DNA of 64,000 bases from Opitutales bacterium (GTDB lineage Bacteria > Verrucomicrobiota > Verrucomicrobiia > Opitutales > JABSRG01), in the NCBI GenBank assembly GCA_028280845.1, contig JANQKZ010000020.1:1-64000 (forward strand), in the 5' to 3' direction. Both the position numbers and the translations under genes were made by a program. Below, one piece after another: positions 53,785 through 62,375 of this stretch. Below the pieces are notes generated by a model. That model was not told the DNA's origin, searched no databases, and saw only the letters and a list, made by a program, of their open reading frames with translations. Each line of letters starts with the position of its first letter. Positions within the stretch are counted from its first letter, which is position 1.

Positions 53785-54879
53785 CTATTCCTCAACCATA
53801 ACGGCTCGAAACAGGGCATAACCCGAGGACTCGGACAACGGGATGAGCAAGGGGTTTTCTTCCAAGTAATACTCCCCATAGAGGAACCAATTCCCGGTCG
53901 CCGGGGAATCACATCTCATTAGTTGAACGGCCCGACCAAAGGCTCCGGAAAGCACAAGATATGGAACAGCATTCTGGTTTTTATTTCCATCTCTACCCGA
54001 GGCGGCTCTGGCAGCGGGGTCACCTCATAGCCCTCAGCTTCCAATAAAGCCAGCAGGCCCCACGACCCTGGCAGGTGGGCTGATCCCACAACAATGAACG
54101 CATCCTCGTTTCTATCCAGGTAACCTTCGATGGACGGCATCCAATTCAGATTTCGGTCCTTCAGCATAGGATCCTCATCATAATACGGCCCATCCTGGTC
54201 GATGAGCATAGCTTCGATGACGTTCAGGTCACCTGTCTTCCAGTTATCGATCGATTCAAAGCCACCCTCATGATAATACTCCGGGTGATCGATCAAGTAT
54301 TCGATAAACTGAACCGCCTCCAGTTCGGGGATCGCCTGCTAGTTCGCTTTAATGATGCGGACAGGATCCTTCCAGTCCTCCAATCCGTAAATGGGCTTCC
54401 TACCCCTCCTTGCCCAGTTTTCGAAGTATTCATCGACCCCTTCCGCATCGAAGACGGTATCATCGTAAGCGACCATACCAATGACCATATACAAATAAAA
54501 CCAGGGCTTGTATTGGGGGTCATAGGGGAAGTCCTGGGAGGCCAAAAAGGATTTCAATTGCTCTTGCTGCCGGGGGAGTCATGATGTCCTCCAAGCTTTG
54601 CCCGTAAGGATAGAACGCGCCCTGATGCATAAAATCCCAATATTCTTCCGCAGTGAGGTCGTCGGTGACCGTTTCTAAAACCAGAAGCTCAGTTACCCCA
54701 TAAACAAGATCTAGAAAGTGGGGCATAGGATGGTCTCCTGACCGCAACACATGCACTGACCCCAGTAAATAAATGGAGGAGTCTGCATCCGATATCTGCC
54801 ATATGAGTGGGCGGAATTCCTCTTGGCCCTTCGCCGAGATAGAGATTAATAACCCTAATACGAAAACACATCCTCTCAT
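53785..54879 (-). pseudogene. Decayed TraB/GumN-family protein gene
   Basis: The reading starts at ATG 54879 with a signal sequence (RGCVFVLGLLISISAKG). It continues with the TraB/GumN hallmark IYLLGSVHVLRSGDHPMP. The frame is lost at the CCCCC run near 54571-54575. It resumes as LKSFLASQDFPYDPQYKPWF up to an in-frame TAG (54339-54341), then reads through IPELEAVQFIEYLIDH and the second hallmark VVGSAHLPGSWGLLALLEAE. A third lesion at the A5 run near 53976-53980 shifts into a C-terminal segment ending FRAVMVEE and TAG 53785-53787. That segment resembles short beta-rich tails of verrucomicrobial exported proteins. Two frameshifts plus one nonsense codon make a functional product unlikely. Confidence 0.75.
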
Positions 54880-55084
54880 GAATTTCTTATAGCAGATTGC
54901 ATAGCAATGAAGTAAATGGAAAAGCACTCTCTTCCGCTATGCCGCTGCCCACAGCCATGGAGGACAGAATTCACCTGAATTCCAGATACGAGTCCAAGCT
55001 TCAACGATGACTTCATGAGAGTGGAAACCACCCCACACTCCCCCACAATCAAGATATTCTATACCCCATTCATTACCCCCTATC

Positions 55085-56605
55085 ATGAGAAAGCCCAAAG
55101 CGCTGAATCGGCGGGAATTCATAGGCTCGGCGGTCGCCACCGCCGCAACCGTCAGCATCGTCCCGAGCCATGTGGTTGCGGGTTCCGGAAAAACACCGCC
55201 TTCCGAAAAGTTGACTATCGCCAACATCGGCTGCGGGACCCAAGGCATACGGGAAATGCGCCACCTGCTGAATAATGACCAGGTCCAAGTCGTAGCGGTC
55301 TGCGATCCCAATCAATTTTCGACGGACTACCTGGATTGGTCCGAACATGCGGCTCGCGGTTATATCCGTGAATCCATCGGGGATGAAACCTGGGGGGAAG
55401 ATCTCGATGGGGTTCCCGGCGGCCGTGAGGTGGGTAAATTGCAGGTGGAGGGTTTCTATGCGCGACAGACGCGCTCCGACCGTTACACGGGCTGCACCGC
55501 TTACGAAGACTTTCGTGAGCTTCTCGCCCAAGAGGCCGATCTCGACGCAGTCAAAATCATGACTCCGGATCACTTACATGCTACGATTTCCCTAGCCGCG
55601 CTGGATCACGGGAAACACGTGGCGACGCATAAACCCATCGCCAACCGGATGACGGAGGCTCGACTGGTCGTCAACAAGGCACGGGAAACGGATGTCGTCA
55701 CGCATTTGCTCGCCTGGTCAGACCGCCCGCAATACCGCCTCATCAAAGAATGGATTGAAAACGGAGCCATCGGCGAGCTCAGGGAAATCCATAACTGGAC
55801 TGCACGTCCGGTCTGGAAGCAATGGAACCAGCGGCCAAAGGGAAGTATGCCCATCCCCGACGGGTTCAACTGGCAGCTGTGGCTGGGGCCGGTCCCGGAT
55901 ATGCCCTACCACCCTCATTATACCCATAATGTATTTCGGGGATGGTATGATTTTGGTGGAGGGAGTGTGGCAGACATGGGACACTACAGCCTCTTTCCCC
56001 TTTTCGAGACCTTTGGGATTATCCACCCGGCCGTGTCAGCTCATGCCTATGGGACTACTTCTCGTGAAATCTCCGGCCACACTTTTGAATGGATAGACAA
56101 CAGCGCCTCCTTTCCGCTGAGTTCGATGGTTCGCCTGCATATGCCCGATCAACCCACGCTTCCTGCTTTCGATTTATTTTGGTATGATGGAGGCATGAAA
56201 CCCTTTCCTCCCCTGGAAATTGAGTCTGACAACCGCAACATGCCCGATGAGGGTCTGCTGTTCGTTGGCACCGAGGGCAAAATCATGGCAGGGTTCCGGG
56301 GCAGTACGCCACAGATTATCCCCCGGGACCGCATGCGCAAATACACCGGTCGCAAATCGATCAAGGCGGGAAATGACTCCTACGTCTCCTACCCCTGGCT
56401 CGACCACATGATCCACCGCACGCCTTCGCCCGGAAGCTTTGTTCGGGCAGCCTGTGTCACGGAAACCATCAATCTCGCCGCCATTGCTATCCGGGCTCGC
56501 CATCGCGTAGATTACGACTCCGCCCGCATGAAAATTACTAACCACGAAGCAGATAATGCCTTCCTGACCCGGGAATACCGGGAAGGTTGGGAACTCCACA
56601 CATAA
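55085..56605 (+). CDS. Tat-exported Gfo/Idh/MocA oxidoreductase, THKP variant
   Basis: The 506-residue protein has a Tat signal (NRREFIGSAVATAATVSIVP). The Rossmann part shows LTIANIGCGTQG, VCDPNQFS and a long inserted loop (about residues 80-130, rich in Gly/Asp/Arg). IMTPDHLHA follows, and at the catalytic site is THKPIANRMTEAR, so the usual E of EKP is replaced by H. The C-terminal domain has LWLGPVPDMPYHPHY and GGSVADMGHYSLFPLF. It overlaps the open frame of the next gene and is probably transcribed with it. The product is periplasmic; the substrate is unknown. Confidence 0.88.
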   Translation: MRKPKALNRREFIGSAVATAATVSIVPSHVVAGSGKTPPSEKLTIANIGCGTQGIREMRHLLNNDQVQVVAVCDPNQFSTDYLDWSEHAARGYIRESIGDETWGEDLDGVPGGREVGKLQVEGFYARQTRSDRYTGCTAYEDFRELLAQEADLDAVKIMTPDHLHATISLAALDHGKHVATHKPIANRMTEARLVVNKARETDVVTHLLAWSDRPQYRLIKEWIENGAIGELREIHNWTARPVWKQWNQRPKGSMPIPDGFNWQLWLGPVPDMPYHPHYTHNVFRGWYDFGGGSVADMGHYSLFPLFETFGIIHPAVSAHAYGTTSREISGHTFEWIDNSASFPLSSMVRLHMPDQPTLPAFDLFWYDGGMKPFPPLEIESDNRNMPDEGLLFVGTEGKIMAGFRGSTPQIIPRDRMRKYTGRKSIKAGNDSYVSYPWLDHMIHRTPSPGSFVRAACVTETINLAAIAIRARHRVDYDSARMKITNHEADNAFLTREYREGWELHT

Positions 56606-56607
56606 CC

Positions 56608-57474
56608 ATGACATCCTCCACCCGTAGAAATTTTATTAAAACTACCGCTTCAGCCGCTGCTGGAGGACTCTTCCTCTCCTCCCAGCCGGCCACGGCCAAA
56701 CAACACCAACCTTCTCTTCCAATGAAAGATGACATTTCCCTGGCCCAATGGGCGCTAGTCCAAGAAATGCGCGATGGAAAATGGTCGAATATCGACTTTC
56801 CTCGGATCGCGCGGGAAGACTTCGATTTAAACGGCATTGAGTTCGTTAACCAGTTGTTTCCCGTTCCGACCATTGTTCACCTCAATGACCTCAGACAACG
56901 GGCCAAAGACTACGGGGTAACCATGGTGCTCATTATGGTAGACCAGGAGGGGGATGGCGCTGAACCCACGAAGGAACTCCGCAAACAATTTGTCGTCAAC
57001 CACAAGAAATGGATCGATATCGCCCATTACCTGGGGTGCCATTCCATCCGCACAAATTGCCGCGGCCCAGAGGGCGCAGATCCGGGTGAGATGATGAAAT
57101 GGGCCGTAGAATCCTACAACATGCTCCTGGACTATGCCAAAGACTCCGGCGTGGGCGTCACTATTGAAAATCATGGCCGAATCTCCAACGATGCCGACTG
57201 GATGGTGGAATTGACCCACAAACTCGATAACCCACTCTATGGCACCTACCCCGATTGGCGGGGACCCGGCCCCGACTTCGATAATGTTACCTTCCTCCAG
57301 AAAACGATCCCTTATGCGCGGGGAACCTCCTATCGTAATCAGCCCACCGAGGCCGAAAGCGCGAAAATGATTAAGATCTGCCAGGACGCCGGTTATAAAG
57401 GCTGGTATGGAATCGAATCCAGCGGGCGGGAAGCTATCCACGAAGGTATCCGCATCCTGAAGAAATACCTATAG
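56608..57474 (+). CDS. Tat-exported sugar phosphate isomerase/epimerase-like (TIM barrel)
   Basis: The product is 288 residues from ATG 56608; TTG 56587 is in frame but would overlap the upstream gene and add nothing to the signal. It has a Tat signal (TRRNFIKTTASAAAGG), then an AP-endonuclease-2-like TIM barrel with IEFVNQLF, RTNCRG, VTIENHGRISND and GWYGIESSGREAIHEG. The conserved Glu/His/Asp metal-site positions appear present. Members isomerise ketoses or related sugars. It sits two bases after the oxidoreductase stop, a pairing common in PVC inositol/sugar-oxidising loci, so the two probably act in sequence in the periplasm. Confidence 0.87.
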   Translation: MTSSTRRNFIKTTASAAAGGLFLSSQPATAKQHQPSLPMKDDISLAQWALVQEMRDGKWSNIDFPRIAREDFDLNGIEFVNQLFPVPTIVHLNDLRQRAKDYGVTMVLIMVDQEGDGAEPTKELRKQFVVNHKKWIDIAHYLGCHSIRTNCRGPEGADPGEMMKWAVESYNMLLDYAKDSGVGVTIENHGRISNDADWMVELTHKLDNPLYGTYPDWRGPGPDFDNVTFLQKTIPYARGTSYRNQPTEAESAKMIKICQDAGYKGWYGIESSGREAIHEGIRILKKYL

Positions 57475-57675
57475 TTACCATGGCAAATCAACCCTTGGAG
57501 GGAGGCGAAGGTTGAGACAAAAGCCTTGATTTGGGGCATACATCGCCCTTGCTCCTGAGGAGTTGGTGGAGTGCATGGGAAAGCTATAACTGATTCTAGA
57601 ATCCGAGCGGCTACCTTCAAAATATACGTCGCTTATGCCTCATCTGTTTCCGCAACTTCCCGGTTCGGATTGAGA

Positions 57676-58413
57676 TTAGGTCGGCTTTTGCACGACCCAG
57701 AACCGGCATTCATCGCTGAATTCCCGAACCCTCGGTGATTCATTGGCCACTTGGCTCCGCAAGACATCCGCCTCGATTCGAAAACCTGCTTGTTTCAGCA
57801 TATCCCGCATCTCCCGGGTTGTAGGAACGTGAATGAACAAATCACCAAGTGGAGTCGCCTCAAAGCGGTCTCCATAATCATCCAAATCGGGGTTCTGTTT
57901 ATCTCGGCGCCACAACAGTTTTTCCTTCTGCCAGAACCCCTTGTATTTTCCCAACTCCCGGTCGTGGGTCGTAAACACGAACCATCCTCCCGGTTTCAGT
58001 ACATGAAACACGCGGTTGAGCGCCTCTTGCCGGTTCGCTCGTCCGGGTATCTGCATCAGGCCATTGAACCCGAATATGACCCCATCGAACAAATCGGCGT
58101 CAAAGCTCAGCCGGGTCGCGTCTTCCACTTTCCAATGAATGCCGTAGTCGAGGATTTTAGCCATCCGGCGACACTCCAGAATGAGCTCCCTCGAGAAATC
58201 GGTCGCCATGAGATTGCGATATCCTAATTCCCACAGCCCCATGGCTATTCTCCCGGCTCCGCAGCCCAGCTCCAGGAGGGTTTGGTCCCTTTGGAAGACC
58301 TTCTGAAAAATCAACTCCTCACTTTTCCACAAGCCCACCTGGATCGCGGCATCCGCATAGTATTTCACCACCTGGGGTGAACTGTAGTAGTTTTTGACAA
58401 CCTCTGGTTTCAC
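57676..58413 (-). CDS. SAM-dependent class I methyltransferase
   Basis: The 245-residue protein has the SAM-binding motif [19 protein letters not shown] (residues about 46-64), then [12 protein letters not shown], the acidic residue of motif II in [12 protein letters not shown], and [10 protein letters not shown] followed by [14 protein letters not shown]. These define a class I Rossmann methyltransferase of the UbiE/Methyltransf_11/25 type. No substrate clue is visible. It is a single minus-strand gene, converging with the isomerase gene. The 200-base gap between them (57475-57675) holds nothing recognisable. Confidence 0.85.
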   Translation of the reverse strand: MKPEVVKNYYSSPQVVKYYADAAIQVGLWKSEELIFQKVFQRDQTLLELGCGAGRIAMGLWELGYRNLMATDFSRELILECRRMAKILDYGIHWKVEDATRLSFDADLFDGVIFGFNGLMQIPGRANRQEALNRVFHVLKPGGWFVFTTHDRELGKYKGFWQKEKLLWRRDKQNPDLDDYGDRFEATPLGDLFIHVPTTREMRDMLKQAGFRIEADVLRSQVANESPRVREFSDECRFWVVQKPT

Positions 58414-58563
58414 CTAACGTATTTTCAAAAAGATCCGATCATCTGCATTATCCTGCAAGGGGAAAGCAAATTCATCTCCATGGGACCGGCTCACTTTTGT
58501 CCAAAAGCATCCACTTTCCTTCTTGCTTTTTCCCTTGTAACCTATTTTCTAGACTCTTTTTCC

Positions 58564-58878
58564 ATGAAAGCGACAATCCAGACACAAGGTAAGCAAGTTA
58601 CCGTTGAAGAGGGCGATATCCTGAAATTGAACCGTTTTACCGAAACGGACGCAGGCGCAACCGTCGAAATCAGCGATGTCCTTGCCGTCATTGATGGCGA
58701 AAATGTAAAATTTGGTAATCCCCTCGTAGAAGGCGCCTCCGTTACTGCAAAAGTTCTTGAGAATAAGAAAGATAAGAAAGTTATCGTCTTCAAGAAGAAG
58801 CGTCGCCAAGGGTGGAAACGCCGCAAGGGACACCGGCAGGAAATCTCCGTTATACAAATCGAATCCATCAAAGGTTAA
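58564..58878 (+). CDS. rplU: Ribosomal protein bL21
   Basis: The 104-residue protein begins [20 protein letters not shown], as in bL21. It continues with [38 protein letters not shown] and the C-terminal VIQIESI. It binds 23S rRNA in the large subunit. The upstream frame (from 58480) is an untranslated pyrimidine-rich leader. It is followed after 27 bases by rpmA, the universal bL21-bL27 pairing. Confidence 0.97.
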   Translation: MKATIQTQGKQVTVEEGDILKLNRFTETDAGATVEISDVLAVIDGENVKFGNPLVEGASVTAKVLENKKDKKVIVFKKKRRQGWKRRKGHRQEISVIQIESIKG

Positions 58879-58905
58879 TTCATCTTATTTTAAGAGGACC
58901 GATCC

Positions 58906-59157
58906 ATGGCACATAAAAAAGGACAAGGAACTTCCAAAAACGGCCGCGACAGCAACGCCAAACGCCTCGGCGTGAAAAAGTTCGGTGGCGAGCGCGTCAT
59001 TGCTGGTAACATCATCATGCGTCAGCGCGGCACCCGTTACCACCCCGGCACGAATGTCGGCTTGGGCAACGACCACACGCTCTTCGCCAAAGCAGACGGA
59101 GTCGTCGAATTTGACAAGGCTCACCGCAAAGTCTCCGTCGTGCTGGAAAGCAACTGA
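58906..59157 (+). CDS. rpmA: Ribosomal protein bL27
   Basis: The 83-residue protein starts [20 protein letters not shown] and continues [20 protein letters not shown] and [20 protein letters not shown]. There is no Firmicute-type cleavable N-terminal extension, so the Ala-His-Lys-Lys end is ready to reach the peptidyl-transferase centre. It has an AGAGG-like ribosome site upstream and a strong terminator downstream. Confidence 0.98.
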   Translation: MAHKKGQGTSKNGRDSNAKRLGVKKFGGERVIAGNIIMRQRGTRYHPGTNVGLGNDHTLFAKADGVVEFDKAHRKVSVVLESN

Positions 59158-59174
59158 TTCAGGCATTCTCTTTC

Positions 59175-59210
59175 AAAATCCCGCTTCCCGAAGGAAGCGG
59201 GATTTTTTTT
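59175..59210 (+). terminator. Strong intrinsic terminator of rplU-rpmA
   Basis: The stem ATCCCGCTTCC/GGAAGCGGGAT encloses a CGAA tetraloop and is followed by eight T. A-T pairs extend the stem on both sides. Confidence 0.95.
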
Positions 59211-59248
59211 GTCTTCACACTCGGTAAAAAACCGCTGAGCCTACCCTT

Positions 59249-59611
59249 ATGCCTAACTCAAAGGATGAGCTGCTTCGGCAAAAAGCCCTCATTGAGGAGC
59301 AATTGAAGTGGATCGAACAAAAGTTGGATGAGCTGGACCATCCGGTCCCGGATCAGGTTGGTGTTCCCCGCATCCAACCCCCTCCCCCGAAGCTCAAAGC
59401 CGACCCGGTGTCCTCCCTCCACCCGCCAGCTTTTTCCGCAGAAGAAAGTCCCAACATTCCTTCGGCTACCGATCCCGATATCCTGGCCGATCTCCACCTG
59501 GATCAAACCCTTTCCCCCACGATGGCCAAGGCCGGGTGCATCCTGATCGCCATAACGGCCTGCGCAGCCGTCCTCTTTTTTATCTTTGGCCTCCCCTATT
59601 TATTGGACTAG
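59249..59611 (+). CDS. Small tail-anchored hypothetical protein
   Basis: The 120-residue protein has an N-terminal coiled-coil (about residues 4-30, LLRQKALIEEQLKWIEQKLD). A Pro-rich linker follows (about 38-85), with a single C-terminal membrane helix (about 94-116, CILIAITACAAVLFFIFGLP). The order suggests a tail-anchored inner-membrane protein with a cytoplasmic coiled coil. No family is recognised. It follows the rpmA terminator and is probably transcribed on its own. Confidence 0.7.
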   Translation: MPNSKDELLRQKALIEEQLKWIEQKLDELDHPVPDQVGVPRIQPPPPKLKADPVSSLHPPAFSAEESPNIPSATDPDILADLHLDQTLSPTMAKAGCILIAITACAAVLFFIFGLPYLLD

Positions 59612-59697
59612 GAACCAAGTTGGGCCGTCCTCGAAACCCACAACCTCCTTGAGGCCAGACAGCGCACATCCCGATGTCTGCCTGCTCCCTTCTCCCC

Positions 59698-60732
59698 TCA
59701 GGTACGCTCTCCCTTTTGGTAAGAGTCGAAAACACGTTGGGTGAACTCCATATAGCGGACGCCCTCTGAAAAGGAGGTCAGCCGAACCGGGGTACCGTTA
59801 CGAATGCTGTCAATGAAATCCGCTTCGACCTGCCAACCACGCTGCTTGGCCAACGGAATCGTGATGACGGACTCTTCCGTTTCACCCGCCTCAGCGAAGA
59901 GCAGGGTTCCCTGAACCAGATCCAGACGGAGACTGCCTTTGGAACCATTCAATCTGAACTCCATCACGGGCTGACCGGACTCAACCCCGCTGAAATGATA
60001 AATCAGGCGGCTGTGGTCCGCGAAAGCTCCAAACACGCTCAGGCTTTCCGGAATGCGTACATGGTGAGGCCGTTCCGTTTCCGGATCGATCCGATATTCA
60101 TTGAAAACCGCGGCATCGGCTAAAATCCAGATCGGGTCACCATCGACCCATCGCTGCACCACTTCATGAAAGATTCCCATGGTGAGCACATTAATGCCGC
60201 TATACTCAAAATGCTGCCTCCAATTAAGAGGAATTTCAGGGGAAGCCTGGTTTCCTGCAGTATGGGTGACTCGGATTTCGTAAAGCTTGCCCAGGCGCTC
60301 CTCCTCCAGCCAGTGCCGGATTGTTTCATCGAAGTCTAGGGTAAAGGGAGATGGAACAATTTGCGCAATCTGGTCGGGCGCCCGCTCGGCCGCAGCCAGC
60401 ATCTGATGGGCTTCTTCGAGATTCATCGCCATGCGAGCCTCACACAGTACATGTTTACCGGCTTCCAGGGCGGCAATAGTCGCCTCGGCATGCAGATAGG
60501 GCCAAGTTCCAATACACACCGCATCAATCGCCGGGTCCTGTACGACCTCCTTCCAGGTATAGGCAGTTCGAGGGATCTCCAAGGCTTCAGCTGCTGCCCG
60601 GGTGGATGCTTCACTTCGATTACAAACCAGGTCCACCGTGACACCGGGCTGTTCCCGAAAACCCGGAATGTGGCGAAGCCGGGTATTTGCTCCAGCCCCG
60701 ATGATGCCGATTCGAATAGGATCCTCTGCCAT
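59698..60732 (-). CDS. Cytosolic Gfo/Idh/MocA oxidoreductase, EARM variant
   Basis: The 344-residue protein has no signal. It begins PIRIGIIGAGANTRLRHIPG and has VCNRSEAS and IGTWPYLHAEATIAALEAGK. At the catalytic site is CEARMAMNLEEAHQ, where the usual EKP is EAR. C-terminal features include GIFHEVVQRWVDG and GSKGSLRLDL. It is about 100 residues shorter than the Tat-exported paralogues and resembles the standard cytosolic branch. It probably acts on a sugar or sugar acid. It is a single gene, divergent from the LOG gene. Confidence 0.88.
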   Translation of the reverse strand: MAEDPIRIGIIGAGANTRLRHIPGFREQPGVTVDLVCNRSEASTRAAAEALEIPRTAYTWKEVVQDPAIDAVCIGTWPYLHAEATIAALEAGKHVLCEARMAMNLEEAHQMLAAAERAPDQIAQIVPSPFTLDFDETIRHWLEEERLGKLYEIRVTHTAGNQASPEIPLNWRQHFEYSGINVLTMGIFHEVVQRWVDGDPIWILADAAVFNEYRIDPETERPHHVRIPESLSVFGAFADHSRLIYHFSGVESGQPVMEFRLNGSKGSLRLDLVQGTLLFAEAGETEESVITIPLAKQRGWQVEADFIDSIRNGTPVRLTSFSEGVRYMEFTQRVFDSYQKGERT

Positions 60733-61049
60733 AGGGAAAAAGTGTTAAATCCTGAACACCGTTTGGCAATTCCAATGGGTGACCGTCCACTCGGGAAGTC
60801 CTTCCGTTTCAGTGGTGGAGAGCCCGATACTAGCCATTGGACTTACCAACCAACCCCTTCGCCGCTTAGACTGGATCCCGGATCTATATCCTCCACTTGC
60901 AGGAGTTGGCTTACCCGGCAATCCTGCCCAATTTCCTCCCCTTCTCTAAATTCTTACCATGGAGCCGGAGCGCCTCACCCGGATCTAAGTCAAAAACCAA
61001 CACCCCCAGGCTTGCACCGCCCCCCAGAGAAATCCCTAATCAGTACCCG
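60733..61049. other. Divergent intergenic region, nothing identified
   Basis: This 317-base gap between the divergent oxidoreductase and LOG genes contains no convincing ORF, hairpin or promoter. The LOG frame is open back to 60897, but those residues are Pro/Ser-rich and unlike the family. Confidence 0.5.
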
Positions 61050-61592
61050 ATGAACTTCATATGTGTATTCTGTGGCTCGCGCATGGGCAACCACCCCGTA
61101 TATCGGCAAAAGGCGGAGGAACTTGGACGGGAAATCGTTCGCCGGGAATGCGGTCTGGTCTACGGCGGAGGCAATGTCGGTCTGATGGGAATCATCGCGG
61201 ACTCAGTCATGGCCAACGGAGGACAGGTCATTGGCGTCATTCCCCAATTCATGGTCCCTAAGGAACTTGCGCATGAAGGAATCACGGAGCTCCGCCTGGT
61301 TGATACCATGCACGAACGAAAACAAATGATGGCAGATATCGCCAGTGCATTCATTTCCATGCCCGGAGGCATTGGAACCTTCGAGGAGTGTCTCGAGCAG
61401 ATGGCCTGGCTCAAACTGCAGCTCCATGAGAAACCATCCGGTCTCCTCAACGTCGCGGGCTATTACCAATCTTTAATCCGCTTCCTTCAGGATTCCGTCG
61501 ACCGCGGTTTCTTTGACCAGATGGATCTCGATGATTTGATAGTTGCGGAAGAACCAACAGCCCTACTGGATAGACTCCTGCCGACAATATAA
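61050..61592 (+). CDS. LOG-family nucleoside monophosphate phosphoribohydrolase
   Basis: The product is 180 residues from ATG 61050. The motifs FCGSRMGNHPVYRQKAEELG, VYGGGNVGLMGIIADS and the catalytic MPGGIGTFEECLEQ (PGGxGTxxE) place it in the LOG/TIGR00730 family. Members hydrolyse AMP or cytokinin riboside monophosphates, releasing the base from ribose 5-phosphate. The length is right for this family. It is followed 23 bases later by the YhcH gene. Confidence 0.9.
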   Translation: MNFICVFCGSRMGNHPVYRQKAEELGREIVRRECGLVYGGGNVGLMGIIADSVMANGGQVIGVIPQFMVPKELAHEGITELRLVDTMHERKQMMADIASAFISMPGGIGTFEECLEQMAWLKLQLHEKPSGLLNVAGYYQSLIRFLQDSVDRGFFDQMDLDDLIVAEEPTALLDRLLPTI

Positions 61593-61615
61593 CCCGCCTT
61601 TAATCTCGTACTGCC

Positions 61616-62104
61616 ATGATGCACGACACCCTGAGGAACTGGAAACTTTATGCCCGTGGGCAGGCCGCCGAAAAGGCCATCGATTTTGTCACCCGCCTGA
61701 ATCCAGAATGTGCTATCGGGGAGTACCCGATCATGGGCGGCACCCTCTTTGCAAAAGTCATCGAACCGACTACCATGAGGCGGGAAGAAACGGTCTGCGA
61801 GGCCCATCGTAAATTCATCGACTTACAGGTCATTCTCAAGGGAGAGGAATATGTTGATGTCTATCACACCCCCGACCTAACCGTGAAAACCCCCTACAAT
61901 CCGGAGACCGATGTGGAGTTTTTTGAAATCCCCGAGATTGTCGATGCACGGGTAAAATTAAAACCCGGTAACTTTGCAGTCTTCTTTCCGGATGATGCTC
62001 ATGTTCCCCTCATTATGACTGGAAGCGAGCCTACTCCGCTTAAGATCTGTGTCATAAAAATGGATGTCGACCTCTACCACGGTCGTCATCCGGATTACAG
62101 CTAG
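61616..62104 (+). CDS. YhcH/YjgK/YiaL family protein
   Basis: The 162-residue protein matches the DUF386 beta-barrel family, with VCEAHRKFIDLQVILKGEEY, a metal-site-like DVYHTP segment, FFEIPE and AVFFPDDAHVP. Relatives are linked to sialic acid and other sugar catabolism, and may be anomerases or epimerases. The start could be either of two adjacent ATG codons (61616 or 61619). It probably shares a transcript with the LOG gene. Confidence 0.88.
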   Translation: MMHDTLRNWKLYARGQAAEKAIDFVTRLNPECAIGEYPIMGGTLFAKVIEPTTMRREETVCEAHRKFIDLQVILKGEEYVDVYHTPDLTVKTPYNPETDVEFFEIPEIVDARVKLKPGNFAVFFPDDAHVPLIMTGSEPTPLKICVIKMDVDLYHGRHPDYS

Positions 62105-62105
62105 C

Positions 62106-62369
62106 TCATTCTGAGAGGCCGACAATCCTCACCTGCTTGTTGGGCTGGGTGTGACTCCCAAATAATTTCAATATCCCCGGGTTTCACCCTAAAACAGGTT
62201 GCCAGCGCCCGCATCACCGCCTGGTTCGCCTTTCCAGCCCAGCCTCAGGTGGTGCCATGATCTTTACTTTCAACGCTTCTCCGATCTCGCCCACGACGCC
62301 CTCCCACCTTGAATCGGGAATCACTTTAATTGCGATTATCCGCTCCCCCACGTTCACCCGGAAGCACAA
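62106..62369 (-). pseudogene. yggU: Decayed DUF167/YggU gene
   Basis: Directly after pheA the minus strand encodes FRVNVGERIIAIKVIPDSRW, VGEIGEALKVKIMAPPEAG, then in another frame GKANQAVMRALATCFRVKPG and IEII, then in a third frame GSHTQPNKQVRIVGLSE followed by a TGA. Together these cover the whole DUF167 family. The first break is a tandem duplication of GCTGG (about 62239-62248). The second is a one-base shift near 62162-62168. A duplication of five bases is hard to explain by base-calling error, so this looks like a real pseudogene. Confidence 0.75.
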
Positions 62370-62375
62370 GCTCCT

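Noticed and set aside
54339-54557. 72-codon ORF as an independent small gene
   Set aside because: It is the middle piece of the decayed TraB/GumN gene, in frame with the downstream piece and separated from it only by a TAG codon.
58480-58563. Upstream extension of rplU, and likewise of the LOG gene (60897-61049)
   Set aside because: bL21 starts at MKATIQ and LOG proteins at MNFICVFCGS. The extra residues match no homologue pattern.
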